DNA of 38,672 bases. Source: Paracoccaceae bacterium. GTDB lineage: Bacteria; Pseudomonadota; Alphaproteobacteria; Rhodobacterales; Rhodobacteraceae. The notes beneath the pieces are model-generated. The model saw nothing but the letters and a program-made list of their open reading frames with translations. It was not told the origin of the DNA and ran no database searches. Positions 8,234 to 16,929 of the stretch are shown here, one piece after another. The stretch lies in NCBI GenBank assembly GCA_018607905.1, contig JABBAP010000070.1:1-38672 (forward strand). Direction: 5' to 3'. Made by a program: the position numbers and the translations under genes. How positions within the stretch are numbered: the stretch's first letter is position 1; every line of letters begins with the position of its first letter.

Positions 8234-9127
8234 CTAGGTTTGGGCCGCGCGGCGTTTGTTGGCACGGTTTTCTTCGCGGATGTTGAGGGCGTTGGCGCCA
8301 AACACGATGATCGCGCCGATAAAGACGGTGGCGAGCAGGGGTTCGTCGTAGAGGATAAATCCGACCACCGCGATGAGGGGCAGGCGCAGAAATTCCAGCG
8401 GCGCGACGATGCTGGCGGGCGCGATTTTTAGGGCCGTGGTGATGCAATAATGGGCGAGCAGGCCGCCAAAGCCGACGATTGCGACCCAGTGGAGGAGGTG
8501 TGCGGGCGGGATCGCGATATCTCCGTCGTAGCCCGCGCAAACGATGCCGAGGATGCCTTGGATGACGGTGAGCCAGAACAGGATCGACATGGTGGGTTCG
8601 GTTTTGCCCAAATGCTTGGTGCAGATGGTGGTAAAGGCGAACATCAGCGCGCAGGTGGCGGCGGCGAATGTGGCAAAGGTGATTGGCGCACTTTCGGGGC
8701 GCGCAACGATAAGCACGCCGATGAAACCAAGCGCGAAGGCGAGGATGCGGGTGCGGGTCATAACTTCGCCAAGGAAGAACGGGGCGAGGATGGCGATCCA
8801 GAGCGGGTTGGTGAATTCAAACGCGAAAAGTTGCGACAGCGGGATGTAGATGAGGGCGTAGAACCACAGGTTTTGCCCCGTGAAGTGAAAGATATTGCGG
8901 ATGGTGTGCAGGCCGAGGCGGTTTGCCGAAATCTCACCCCGTTTGCCGTAGATCGTGGCGACGCTGAGTACGATGATGACGCCGATAAACGAGCGGTACA
9001 TCATGATTTCAAAGGTATCGAGCGTGCCCGCCAATTCGCGCCCAGCCACGGCCATTGCGGTAAAGGACACCATCGCGCCGACCATGAAAAGGGCTGCCTT
9101 TAGGGGCTGGGATTGTTGTTCGATCAT
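8234..9127 (-). CDS. DMT-superfamily EamA-type exporter
   Basis: The 297-residue protein has ten hydrophobic segments arranged as two EamA repeats of five helices (about 10-140 and 150-285). Typical features are an early Glu/Arg pair after helix 1 (MAVAGRELAG), the FALGFIGVLIVARP end of repeat 1, and the LEFLRLPLIAVVGFILYDEPL segment of repeat 2, which carries the common D/E-P pair. Members export metabolites or amino acids; the substrate cannot be told from sequence. It is seven bases downstream of the small secreted-protein gene, so the two probably form one unit. Confidence 0.9.
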   Translation of the reverse strand: MIEQQSQPLKAALFMVGAMVSFTAMAVAGRELAGTLDTFEIMMYRSFIGVIIVLSVATIYGKRGEISANRLGLHTIRNIFHFTGQNLWFYALIYIPLSQLFAFEFTNPLWIAILAPFFLGEVMTRTRILAFALGFIGVLIVARPESAPITFATFAAATCALMFAFTTICTKHLGKTEPTMSILFWLTVIQGILGIVCAGYDGDIAIPPAHLLHWVAIVGFGGLLAHYCITTALKIAPASIVAPLEFLRLPLIAVVGFILYDEPLLATVFIGAIIVFGANALNIREENRANKRRAAQT

Positions 9128-9134
9128 GGTGCGT

Positions 9135-9482
9135 TCATTCTGGGGGGATGCGGCAACACCCTGTGAGCAAGACGGCTTCGCTGCGGTCTTGGGTCAGGAT
9201 GTGGGCGATGTTTTCTGCGGTATTACAGCGGCCGGGGTGCACGATCAGGATGGCGGTGTCTGTGGCACCGATCAGGGTGTAGGCGGTTGTGTCTGGATCA
9301 TTCAGGGCGGGTGTTGTCAGTTTCACGTCGTACTCTTGCACACGCTCGCGCAGCTGAAAGGTTGCTGTTTCACCGTTGAGGTCTGCGCTCCAATTTGGGT
9401 GAGAGCCAGAGCATTGCATCACATCCGCTGTGGCGGGGATGGCAAGGGCGATAAACGCGGCGAGGCAGAGCGGGCGAAACAT
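9135..9482 (-). CDS. Small secreted protein, unknown function
   Basis: The 115-residue precursor has a Sec signal peptide (hydrophobic LCLAAFIALAIPATA, cleavage near residue 19). The mature part is a small, mostly beta-like domain with four or more cysteines (MQCSG near its start, GRCN, GCCRIPPE at the C-terminus), which suggests disulfide bonds in the periplasm. I do not recognise a family. It is the first gene of a two-gene unit with the DMT exporter and is divergent from the lipoprotein gene at 9569, with 86 bases between them. Confidence 0.75.
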   Translation of the reverse strand: MFRPLCLAAFIALAIPATADVMQCSGSHPNWSADLNGETATFQLRERVQEYDVKLTTPALNDPDTTAYTLIGATDTAILIVHPGRCNTAENIAHILTQDRSEAVLLTGCCRIPPE

Positions 9483-9568
9483 GCGTTAGCAGTATTGGAA
9501 CGTCGCGGGCTGTGCAACGCCGCTTTGGCGTTAGCGTTTCTTTGATGAATTGCTGGTAGGTACGCGGG

Positions 9569-10420
9569 ATGAGCTGGACCGTAGCGAAACCTATCCGTGT
9601 AATTCTTTGCGCTTTGATTGCGTTGCTTGCGCTGTCGGGCTGCGTGATCGAATCTGAAACGGCTTTGCACGAGGCGGCTGACGAAGTGCCGGTTCAAACG
9701 ATCATGACAGGCCAAAGTGCTGCGTTTCGATCTAACGCGGGTGATTACATTTTTTTACGCCGCGCACAGGGGCGGATGACGGTCATTCTAACCAAGTTTT
9801 CTGGGGCGATTGGCGCGGATAACACGTTTTCGACGGCGTTGTACAAAATGGATGGCTTGCCCCGTTCGGTTTACGTGGCGGTGCGTTCGCGTGATAGCGG
9901 GCATGAATATTTGCCGTTTCATTACGACAAACGGGGCGTGTTGATTTTGGCCCCAAAGACCCGCGTGAAAGTTTCGGACATGGAGGAATTTCGCGCAGCG
10001 TTGCTGAATGTAAAGGGAACTCCGTTGTTTTATGAACGGTTGAGCGTGGCAGATGCGGGGGCGGCGTACAAACGATATGCAACGCGCAAGGTGCAAAAGA
10101 AAAAGGCGGCTAAGGCGCGCGAGCATGAATATGTGAACCCGTTTCGCACCTTTGATCAGGGGATCCGCCGCATGGCTGTTGGCGATGCGGTCTACTGGCT
10201 GCGTGCGGCCTCGACCGATGTGATGACGGTGACGGTGACGGGGATCAATATTTCGACGGGTTACATAATGGTGCGTCGCGAAACAGATTATGTGACAGCC
10301 AAGGTGCACCATTCCCGTTTGATGACGGTAAAACAGGCCAGCAAAAACGGCATTAAACACGGGGCGTCCTCTGCGCGAAGTGCGTTTTGCCTGTCGCAGC
10401 CATCGGAATGTGAATGGTAA
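9569..10420 (+). CDS. Predicted lipoprotein, unknown function
   Basis: The 283-residue protein starts with a basic n-region and a lipobox LSGC placing the lipidated Cys at 25. The mature protein shows beta-rich segments (QSAAFRSNAGDYIFLRRAQG, MTVILTKFSG) and a lysine-rich linker around 172-182 (KVQKKKAAKAR). After that is a second beta-rich segment with a tandem TVTVTG run. It looks like a two-domain lipoprotein attached to the inner or outer membrane. No enzyme motif is visible and I do not recognise the family. It is a single-gene unit, convergent with the RidA-family gene with 21 bases between the stops. Confidence 0.8.
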   Translation: MSWTVAKPIRVILCALIALLALSGCVIESETALHEAADEVPVQTIMTGQSAAFRSNAGDYIFLRRAQGRMTVILTKFSGAIGADNTFSTALYKMDGLPRSVYVAVRSRDSGHEYLPFHYDKRGVLILAPKTRVKVSDMEEFRAALLNVKGTPLFYERLSVADAGAAYKRYATRKVQKKKAAKAREHEYVNPFRTFDQGIRRMAVGDAVYWLRAASTDVMTVTVTGINISTGYIMVRRETDYVTAKVHHSRLMTVKQASKNGIKHGASSARSAFCLSQPSECEW

Positions 10421-10441
10421 CGGGCGGCAATGTAAGGCGGT

Positions 10442-10795
10442 TTAGGATCGCGCGGCGAACACCACACCCTCGATAAGCGACGTGCCGTCGTCCATGCTGG
10501 CCTGAATGCAGGCGCGTTGGGGCCAGTTTTCTTTGGGGCCGATCCATGCGGTCCAGACCGTATCCATTTCGGATTTCATGGAGATGTCGTGTAGGTACAC
10601 GGTGGCTTGGATCAAATTCGCTTTGGAACTACCTGCTTTGGCGAGGTTTTCGTCAAGGAATTTGAGGGTGTTTTGGGTTTGTGCGATGATACCATCGGCA
10701 GCGTTCGGATCATAAGACACCGCATAAACGAGGCCTGCGTGACAGGACACTAGGCTGCGCCCGAGTGCGGGTCCATAAACGCGATCTATTGTCAT
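10442..10795 (-). CDS. RidA-family (YjgF/YER057c/UK114) protein
   Basis: RidA proteins hydrolyse reactive enamines and imines formed by PLP enzymes. The 117-residue length is normal. The key Arg is present (Arg94 in WPQRACIQA, equivalent to Arg105 of E. coli RidA), as is the matching acid Glu109 (SLIEGVVF). The central TLKFLDENLAKAGS is the typical helix. The N-terminus is less conserved than in archetypal RidA, so this is probably a Rid subfamily member, and activity cannot be assumed beyond the arginine. It lies downstream of rne on the same strand, separated by a strong terminator. Confidence 0.88.
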   Translation of the reverse strand: MTIDRVYGPALGRSLVSCHAGLVYAVSYDPNAADGIIAQTQNTLKFLDENLAKAGSSKANLIQATVYLHDISMKSEMDTVWTAWIGPKENWPQRACIQASMDDGTSLIEGVVFAARS

Positions 10796-10826
10796 TGGGT
10801 TTCTTTCGGCGTTTGGTAGCTGCCAC

Positions 10827-10856
10827 GAAAAAGGGCCAACCCGTTGGGTCAGCCCT
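10827..10856 (-). terminator. Rho-independent terminator of rne
   Basis: On the minus strand an 11-bp stem AGGGCTGACCC / GGGTTGGCCCT with an AAC loop is followed by TTTTT. It lies eight bases after the rne stop codon and before the RidA-family gene. Confidence 0.93.
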
Positions 10857-10864
10857 GTGATGAT

Positions 10865-13657
10865 TTACCCTTTGCTCGTGGCGCGTGACCACCAGCCAGC
10901 GCGTTTCGGCTTTGGCTTGGCGGGGGGCGCTTCTGGCTCTGGTGCAGGCGCAGGCTCGGCTGCGACAGGTTCTGGTGTTGGCTCTGGTGCAGGTTCCGCA
11001 ACAGGCTCAGTAGCAGGGGCCGTTTCAATCGGGATTTCAACGACTTCTGCTTTGGGTTTTGGCTTTGCGCGTGATTTGCGCGCAGGCTTAGCTGGTTTTT
11101 CTTCAACCGCGGCTTCGCCTGATACCTCAACTGCTGGTTCTGCAACCGCTTCGGCCTTTGGCTTGCGTGCGCGTGGTTTGCGCGCAGGTTTCGCAGGTAT
11201 TTCGTCTGCCGTTTCTGCCACTGCTTCCGCTGGTGCTTCGCTTACCGCTTCTGCTTCAACTGGGGCATCTGTGGAGGCCTCTGCTGGCGCTGCGTCTTCG
11301 TCGGTTTTCTTGGGTGAGCGACGACGGGTTGTGCGCGATTTCTTTGGCTTTTCGTCAGCCGCAGCTTCGGGAGCCGCTTCTGCTGCTGGAGTTGCGTCAG
11401 CTACAGGTGCATCAGCGGGTGTCGCTTCTGCGCCATCGGCGGGGGCGGCTTCGCCTTCCGCTGCGACTGCGCTTTCACCGTTTTCGGCCGCGCCATTTTG
11501 GTTTTCGTTGCGATCTTTGCCACCGCGACGCCGACGCCGACGGCGCTTTTTCTTGGGTTGATCATCGGATGGCGCAGTGTCCACGACGGTTGGTGTTGTC
11601 GCTTCTTCCTCTTCATCCATCACGAACGGCTCGATGCTGTCGATTGTGACAGCCGCTTGTGCAGGTGCTTTTGGAATGTGACGCGAGGAGGTTTTGAATT
11701 TCTCCATTTTATGATCAGGGGAGATCATGTGCGGGTCACTTTCAATGCGGATCGCCATGGCGTAGCGGGCCTCTAGCATTGTGATGTGTTCGCGTTTTTC
11801 GTTCAGCAGGTAGTTGGCGATCAGCACAGGGGCCGTGACCAATACTTCGCGTGAGCGTTTGCGTGTGCCTTCTTCTTCCAGCTCGCGCAGGATCAACAAT
11901 GCCATGCTGTCGCTGGAACGGGTCAGGCCCGTGCCGTGGCAAACGGCGCAAGGCTGTGTTGTTGCCTCGAGCATGCCAGGGCGGAGGCGTTGGCGAGACA
12001 TTTCCATCAGACCAAAGCCCGAAATACGGCCCACTTGGATGCGGGCGCGATCGTTTTTGAGGCGATCTTTCATGCGTTTTTCAACGGCAGAATTGTTACG
12101 GCGCTCTTCCATGTCGATAAAGTCGATCACGATCAAACCTGCGAGGTCGCGCAGTTTGAGTTGGCGGGCAACTTCTTCGGCGGCTTCTAGGTTGGTGCGA
12201 ACGGCTGTGTCCTCAATCGAACCTTCTTTGGTGGATTTGCCAGAGTTCACGTCAATGGCGACCAAAGCTTCGGTGATGCCGATGACGATATAGCCGCCAG
12301 ATTTCAACTGCACAGTCGGATTGAACATACCATCGAGGTAGGTTTCGACCTGAAAGCGAGAGAACAGGGGCAGGGATTCGCGGTAGTGTTTGACCACGGC
12401 CGAACGGGTCGGCATCAGCATGTTCATGTACTCTTTGGCGACTTTATAGCCTGCATCGCCTTCGACCAAAATCTCGTCAATCTCGCGGTTGTACAGATCG
12501 CGGATGGAGCGTTTGATTAGGTCGCCTTCTTCATAGATGGCGGCAGGTGCAATGGATTTCAGGGTCAGATCACGAACCTGTTCCCATTGGCGCAAAAGGT
12601 ATTCGTAGTCGCGTTTAATTTCAGTTTTCGTGCGTTTTGCACCCGCTGTGCGAATGATAAGACCCGCGCCTTCTGGCACTTCGATTTCGCCGGCAATTTC
12701 CTTGAGCTTTTTGCGGTCCGGTGCGTTGGTGATTTTGCGGGAAATCCCGCCACCGCGCGCCGTATTTGGCATCAGAACACAGTACCGACCCGCGAGGGAC
12801 AGGTATGTTGTGAGGGCTGCGCCTTTGTTGCCGCGCTCTTCTTTTACGACTTGAACCAGTAGGATTTGGCGTACTTTGACGACTTCTTGGATTTTGTAGC
12901 GACGTGGGCGTGGTTTGCGCGGGCGGAATTCGGCACGGGCGTGATCGTCGTTGTCGTCTTCGTCGTTTGTTTCAGCGTCGTCATCGGAAACTTCGCCGAC
13001 GGTTTCAGCTTCTATTGGGGCTTCGCCGTCTGTCTCTGCTTCTGTTTCAGCTTCTGTTTCTGTGGCGTCAGCGGCGGCTTCTTCAGTTGGGGCGTCTGCC
13101 TCAACCGCTTCTGCAACGTCTTGTGCAACAGCATCTGCTTCAATCACTTCTGGTGCAGCGGCGGCTTCTTCTACGTCATCAGGTGTTTCGATGACTTGGG
13201 CTTCTGGCACGTCCACAAGGCCGTTGTCTTCGCCGTCTGCGTCGATGTCGATGACGTCGGATGTGACAACATCATCGGTGTTTGCCGCGGCTTCGGATTT
13301 ACGACGACGCGGACGGCGCGATTTGCGTGATTTTTCACGACGCTCGTCTTCCTCGGCCATTGCTTGGGCGTATTCTGCTTCCTCTGCCAGCAGCTTTTCA
13401 CGGTCTGCAACAGGGATTTGGTAATAATCTGGGTGGATTTCTGAAAACGCGAGAAAGCCGTGGCGATTGCCACCGTAATCAATGAAGGCCGCCTGTAGGG
13501 ACGGTTCAACGCGCGTTACTTTTGCGAGGTAAATGTTGCCAGCAAGCTGGCGTTTGTTTTCGGATTCAAAATCGAATTCTTCTACTTTGTTTCCATCAAC
13601 CACAACAACGCGGGTTTCTTCCGCGTGGGTGGCGTCGATAAGCATCTTTTTAGCCAT
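10865..13657 (-). CDS. rne: Ribonuclease E
   Basis: RNase E is the main endonuclease of mRNA decay and rRNA processing and the scaffold of the degradosome. Counting from MAKKMLIDATH it is 930 residues. The S1 domain begins at about 40 but is interrupted by about 165 residues (about 85-250) of acidic Ala/Glu/Asp sequence before it resumes at KVRQILLVQVVKEERGNKG. The catalytic Asp residues are in AIDVNSGK (469) and IVIDFIDM (512); the zinc-link is CAVCHGTG (570/573). After about 690 the tail is disordered: an Arg-rich block, then Ala/Glu/Pro/Lys repeats. Both the S1 insert and the tail are known features of alphaproteobacterial RNase E. The open frame extends 10 codons upstream, but the internal ATG fits the family start. 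Confidence 0.97.
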   Translation of the reverse strand: MAKKMLIDATHAEETRVVVVDGNKVEEFDFESENKRQLAGNIYLAKVTRVEPSLQAAFIDYGGNRHGFLAFSEIHPDYYQIPVADREKLLAEEAEYAQAMAEEDERREKSRKSRRPRRRKSEAAANTDDVVTSDVIDIDADGEDNGLVDVPEAQVIETPDDVEEAAAAPEVIEADAVAQDVAEAVEADAPTEEAAADATETEAETEAETDGEAPIEAETVGEVSDDDAETNDEDDNDDHARAEFRPRKPRPRRYKIQEVVKVRQILLVQVVKEERGNKGAALTTYLSLAGRYCVLMPNTARGGGISRKITNAPDRKKLKEIAGEIEVPEGAGLIIRTAGAKRTKTEIKRDYEYLLRQWEQVRDLTLKSIAPAAIYEEGDLIKRSIRDLYNREIDEILVEGDAGYKVAKEYMNMLMPTRSAVVKHYRESLPLFSRFQVETYLDGMFNPTVQLKSGGYIVIGITEALVAIDVNSGKSTKEGSIEDTAVRTNLEAAEEVARQLKLRDLAGLIVIDFIDMEERRNNSAVEKRMKDRLKNDRARIQVGRISGFGLMEMSRQRLRPGMLEATTQPCAVCHGTGLTRSSDSMALLILRELEEEGTRKRSREVLVTAPVLIANYLLNEKREHITMLEARYAMAIRIESDPHMISPDHKMEKFKTSSRHIPKAPAQAAVTIDSIEPFVMDEEEEATTPTVVDTAPSDDQPKKKRRRRRRRGGKDRNENQNGAAENGESAVAAEGEAAPADGAEATPADAPVADATPAAEAAPEAAADEKPKKSRTTRRRSPKKTDEDAAPAEASTDAPVEAEAVSEAPAEAVAETADEIPAKPARKPRARKPKAEAVAEPAVEVSGEAAVEEKPAKPARKSRAKPKPKAEVVEIPIETAPATEPVAEPAPEPTPEPVAAEPAPAPEPEAPPAKPKPKRAGWWSRATSKG

Positions 13658-14121
13658 AGTTTGTCTTTCGCACGCACATCCGCACAATCAGGCCCCCTGT
13701 TTCCAGGAGGCGAATTTGTAGAGTTTGCGTGGTAAATTGAGGCGATTTGAGTGGCGCTGCGGTTAGAAATGCACAAATGGGGCGCAGGTATTGAGCCTGT
13801 CCCGTATGCTTTTCTAATCGTCTCTACGCGCTTCATCGCGGTTTTCTCCAGCATCGTTTGACGGATGCCAAGCTCTGGCGCATATCGTGTTTAACACAAC
13901 ACGCGCAATTCGGGTGGCCAGATGGCCCTGCCAAAGGATCGGGTTCGGGGTGCGGGCGCTTTTGCTGCCCTGAACGTCACCGCGATCCGCTGGCGAAACT
14001 GTTAAAACGGCGGCGAGTTGCCTGTCCGTTACAAAGAGTCTTATGGACTGCATTGGGGAATTACAATCAGTTTTTGGTTAGGGTATGGTAAACATAATGA
14101 AATCAAGATCTCTTTAGAGAC
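13658..14121. other. 464-base gap between divergent rne and amidase genes
   Basis: No convincing gene is present here. The gap must hold two promoters, and it probably contains a long 5' leader for rne, as RNase E genes often regulate themselves through their leader. Visible structure: a stem CGTGTT/AACACG with a 6-base loop at 13886-13903, and a stem with an inner part, AACGG..GGC/GCC..CCGTT, at 14006-14030. Neither has a T tract. The AT-rich 14041-14110 part next to the amidase gene is the most promoter-like, but I cannot choose -35/-10 pairs with confidence. Confidence 0.5.
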
Positions 14122-15381
14122 ATGCTAAAGGCGGGCGGCAAGATGGTACGACAGGCGTTTAAGGTGATGGCTGTGATGGTGTGTGGCGCATTTAGCGTGC
14201 CCGCCACTGTGATGGCCCAAGATTTGCAGGCTTTGGCGCGTGTGGATGTTGAAAACTCCAGCATTACGGATGAACGCAGCGGGGGCGTTGCGCTGAACCT
14301 GCAGCTGTCCCAACCCGTACCGTTTCGCGTGTTCACGCTGGATAATCCGCCCCGTCTTGTGCTCGATTTCAAAGAGATTGATTGGACTGGGTTTGATAAA
14401 GTCGCCGTGGATCAAAGCGAGGCTGTTACGGATTTACGGTTCGGTATTTTCCGCCCCGGGTGGTCGCGCTTGGTCTTGGATTTGGCCACGCCTGTGTTGC
14501 CAGACCAAACAGAAATGCGGGTCGATGAAACACGCGGCACGGCGACGTTGAGCATTCAGATGATTGCAGCAAATGCTGAGGAATTTTCCGATTTTAGCCA
14601 GTTGCGCGAAGAAGATGGCTGGGCCTTGCCAAAATCTACTGTGGCAGGGCAACCCAAGGAACGCCAGTTGGGGGATCGCCCTGTGATGGTGGTGATTGAT
14701 CCCGGGCACGGCGGTGTCGATAGCGGTGCCGAACGCGAAGGATATGAGGAAAAACTCCTTGTCATGCAATTCGCGCTGGAGTTGGAAGAAGCTTTGATCC
14801 GCACGGGGCGTTACAAGGCGGAATTAACCCGCAAAGACGATGTGTTTATGTCGCTTCCAGACCGGATTTCAAAGGCGCGCAGTTTGGGCGCGGATGTGTT
14901 CCTATCGATCCATGCGGATGCGTTGTCAGAGGGCAGTGCAACGGGGACGACCGTGTACACTTTGTCCAACAAAGCATCAGACAATATGGCGGCAGAATTA
15001 GCCGCAGGGCATGATCGCGGTGATCTGCTCGCGGGGGTGGATTTATCGGAACAAGACGATCAAATCGCCAGTGTTTTGATGGATATGGCGCGGCTAGAAA
15101 CCGATGTGCGCAGCGAAATGCTTGCGGATTTTATGGTAAATGGGATCGCGCAATCGGTGGGGCGCATTCGCAAACGGCCGCATCTAGGGGCAGGGTTCAC
15201 GGTGCTGAAAGCGCCTTATATTCCATCGGTTTTGATTGAATTGGGCTTTATGTCGAATAAATCAGACTTGGTTAATCTGCTGACGGAAGGCTGGCGCAAT
15301 AAAGTGACGCGCGGCATTATTGATGCGCTGGACAATTGGACAGTGGAAGACGCGGCGCAGGCACGATTGTTGCGCCAATAG
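14122..15381 (+). CDS. N-acetylmuramoyl-L-alanine amidase (AmiC type)
   Basis: A periplasmic zinc amidase that cuts the peptide stem from glycan during daughter-cell separation. The 419-residue precursor has a signal peptide ending near Ala-Gln at 32-33, an AMIN domain (about 40-150, with PFRVFTLDNPPRLVLDF) that localises it to the envelope, and an Amidase_3 domain (about 187-405). Zinc ligands are His196 (DPGHGG), Glu210 (GYEEK region) and His264 (SIHAD); the catalytic Glu is 373 (LIELGFMSN). The inserted segment around 300-345 is probably the autoinhibitory helix of EnvC/NlpD-controlled amidases. A second ATG at 14143 is an alternative start with a slightly better upstream purine stretch. 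It lies upstream of pbp1A, with the kinase gene between them. Confidence 0.94.
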   Translation: MLKAGGKMVRQAFKVMAVMVCGAFSVPATVMAQDLQALARVDVENSSITDERSGGVALNLQLSQPVPFRVFTLDNPPRLVLDFKEIDWTGFDKVAVDQSEAVTDLRFGIFRPGWSRLVLDLATPVLPDQTEMRVDETRGTATLSIQMIAANAEEFSDFSQLREEDGWALPKSTVAGQPKERQLGDRPVMVVIDPGHGGVDSGAEREGYEEKLLVMQFALELEEALIRTGRYKAELTRKDDVFMSLPDRISKARSLGADVFLSIHADALSEGSATGTTVYTLSNKASDNMAAELAAGHDRGDLLAGVDLSEQDDQIASVLMDMARLETDVRSEMLADFMVNGIAQSVGRIRKRPHLGAGFTVLKAPYIPSVLIELGFMSNKSDLVNLLTEGWRNKVTRGIIDALDNWTVEDAAQARLLRQ

Positions 15382-15534
15382 CGGCTTTATCTTTTAAATT
15401 TAGTTAAAATGATCTTGAAACGCCGCTGATTTCCAGTGGGCGACGACCCATTTCACCCAATCCTTATCGGTTCATTAAACATTGCTGCATAGCTTTGTCA
15501 GTGACGGCTCGCTGCGAATTAGGAAAACCCCAAA

Positions 15535-16776
15535 ATGATTAACAACACCCACATGACGACGGCCTTAGCGCGCAGGAACAGAGTCGGGGTTGCGCAGCAT
15601 CTTGAGAGCAAACGCTTGTCGCCAAATCCATCAGAAATGATCGTGGAATTGGCCGCAGTGAGCGTGCAAGGCATTATCGTTTTGGGGGAGCAGAACGTCG
15701 AGTTTTGCAACAAGCGGGCGCGGGAGCTGACGGGCGTTCCGAAATCTGTGTTGGCTGAAGGCGTGCCCTGGATACAATTTCTTGAATATCAAAAAGATCG
15801 AGGTGATTTTGGGCAAGGTGAAACGGCGCAGGGTCATGTTGATGGTTTTATCGCGAATTTTAAAAAACGTCAGGTGATGCAGGTCGAGCTGATGGTCGAG
15901 GATGGGCGGATCATTCGTTCGGATCGTATCCCCAACTCGATTGGTGGCATGACCCTGACGATGACGGACATTAGCGAATTGAAAGCGCGCGAAGCAGAAT
16001 TGACCGAGATTAGCCGTATTGCGCAAACTGCGGAAAAGGCGAAATCGGATTTCTTGGCGAATATGAGCCATGAAATGCGTACCCCGTTGAACGGTGTTTT
16101 GGGCATGGCCGAGGTGCTGGGTGCGAGTGATTTGTCGCCTGAGCAACGCGAAGCTGCGGATGTTATCCTCGCGTCAGCAGAGGCGTTGGTTTCCGTTGTC
16201 GAAGATGTTCTGGAGGTGTCGCGCCTTGATCTTGGACAATTGTCAGTAGAGGTAGAACCGTTTGATTTATCGGTTCTGGTCACAAATCTGGTGGCGGAAT
16301 ACGCGGCGGCTGCATCGGCTGCGGATGTTGAATTGCGGCTTCGATTGGCGGATGAAATGCCAAATGTGGTTGGGGACGGTCGATTGTTGCGACAGGCGGT
16401 TTTGCATGTGTTGGACAATGCCATTCGGTTCACGCAAAAGGGCCAAGTAGACGTGATTGTTAAATGCGATGACGCGGGCACCGACAAAGACGGTGCTGAC
16501 AAAGTTGCAGTGTCGTTGATTGTCCGTGACACTGGGATCGGCATCGAAGAAAAACATTTGGGCGAAATATTCGAGCGGTTCAAACAAATCGACAGCAAAG
16601 TGCTGCGATCCCATTCGGGATCTGGCTTGGGGTTGTCATTGGCAAAATCTTACGCGGATTTGATCGGCGGCCAGATCGAAACCCAAAGCGTGTTTGGTGA
16701 GGGAAGCACCTTTAGCATCAACGTAACCTTGGCACGCACGGATCGTGATGCAAAACAGGGCGCGCAAAAAATGTGA
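15535..16776 (+). CDS. Soluble PAS sensor histidine kinase
   Basis: A 413-residue kinase without transmembrane segments. A PAS-like sensor (about 33-150) precedes HisKA with the phospho-acceptor His179 in ANMSHEMRTPLNG. The HATPase domain has the N box Asn295 (HVLDNAIRFT), G1 DTGIGI (332-337), an F box (EIFERFKQID) and G2 GSGLGLSLAK. No receiver domain is attached and no response regulator is encoded nearby, so it is an orphan kinase whose partner is elsewhere. The signal is unknown. It sits between two cell-wall genes, and its own 153-base upstream region suggests separate transcription. AGGA lies ten bases before the chosen ATG, and a second ATG follows six codons later. Confidence 0.93.
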   Translation: MINNTHMTTALARRNRVGVAQHLESKRLSPNPSEMIVELAAVSVQGIIVLGEQNVEFCNKRARELTGVPKSVLAEGVPWIQFLEYQKDRGDFGQGETAQGHVDGFIANFKKRQVMQVELMVEDGRIIRSDRIPNSIGGMTLTMTDISELKAREAELTEISRIAQTAEKAKSDFLANMSHEMRTPLNGVLGMAEVLGASDLSPEQREAADVILASAEALVSVVEDVLEVSRLDLGQLSVEVEPFDLSVLVTNLVAEYAAAASAADVELRLRLADEMPNVVGDGRLLRQAVLHVLDNAIRFTQKGQVDVIVKCDDAGTDKDGADKVAVSLIVRDTGIGIEEKHLGEIFERFKQIDSKVLRSHSGSGLGLSLAKSYADLIGGQIETQSVFGEGSTFSINVTLARTDRDAKQGAQKM

Positions 16777-16929
16777 TCAGGGTACTGGTTTAAATTTCCA
16801 AGAAACGCCCTAACTTCTACGTCATATACGGTGGGATGCGCGCGTTTGCGCCAAATCCGTCAAATCCCTGCTTTGACCCTGCAATTGTGGAGCGGTACAA
16901 AGGCGGGGAGTAGAGTTAGGGATTCGTTG

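Noticed and set aside
8450-9103. Plus-strand acidic ORF opposite the DMT exporter
   Set aside because: A charged mirror of transmembrane codons; the exporter is the real gene.
10857-11561. Plus-strand ORF rich in Gly, Ala and Ser opposite the rne 3' end
   Set aside because: It is the mirror of the Ala/Glu/Pro repeats of the RNase E tail; no ribosome-binding site and no family features.
12866-13330. Plus-strand Phe/Cys-rich ORF opposite the RNase E insert
   Set aside because: Mirror of Glu/Ala codons; not protein-like.
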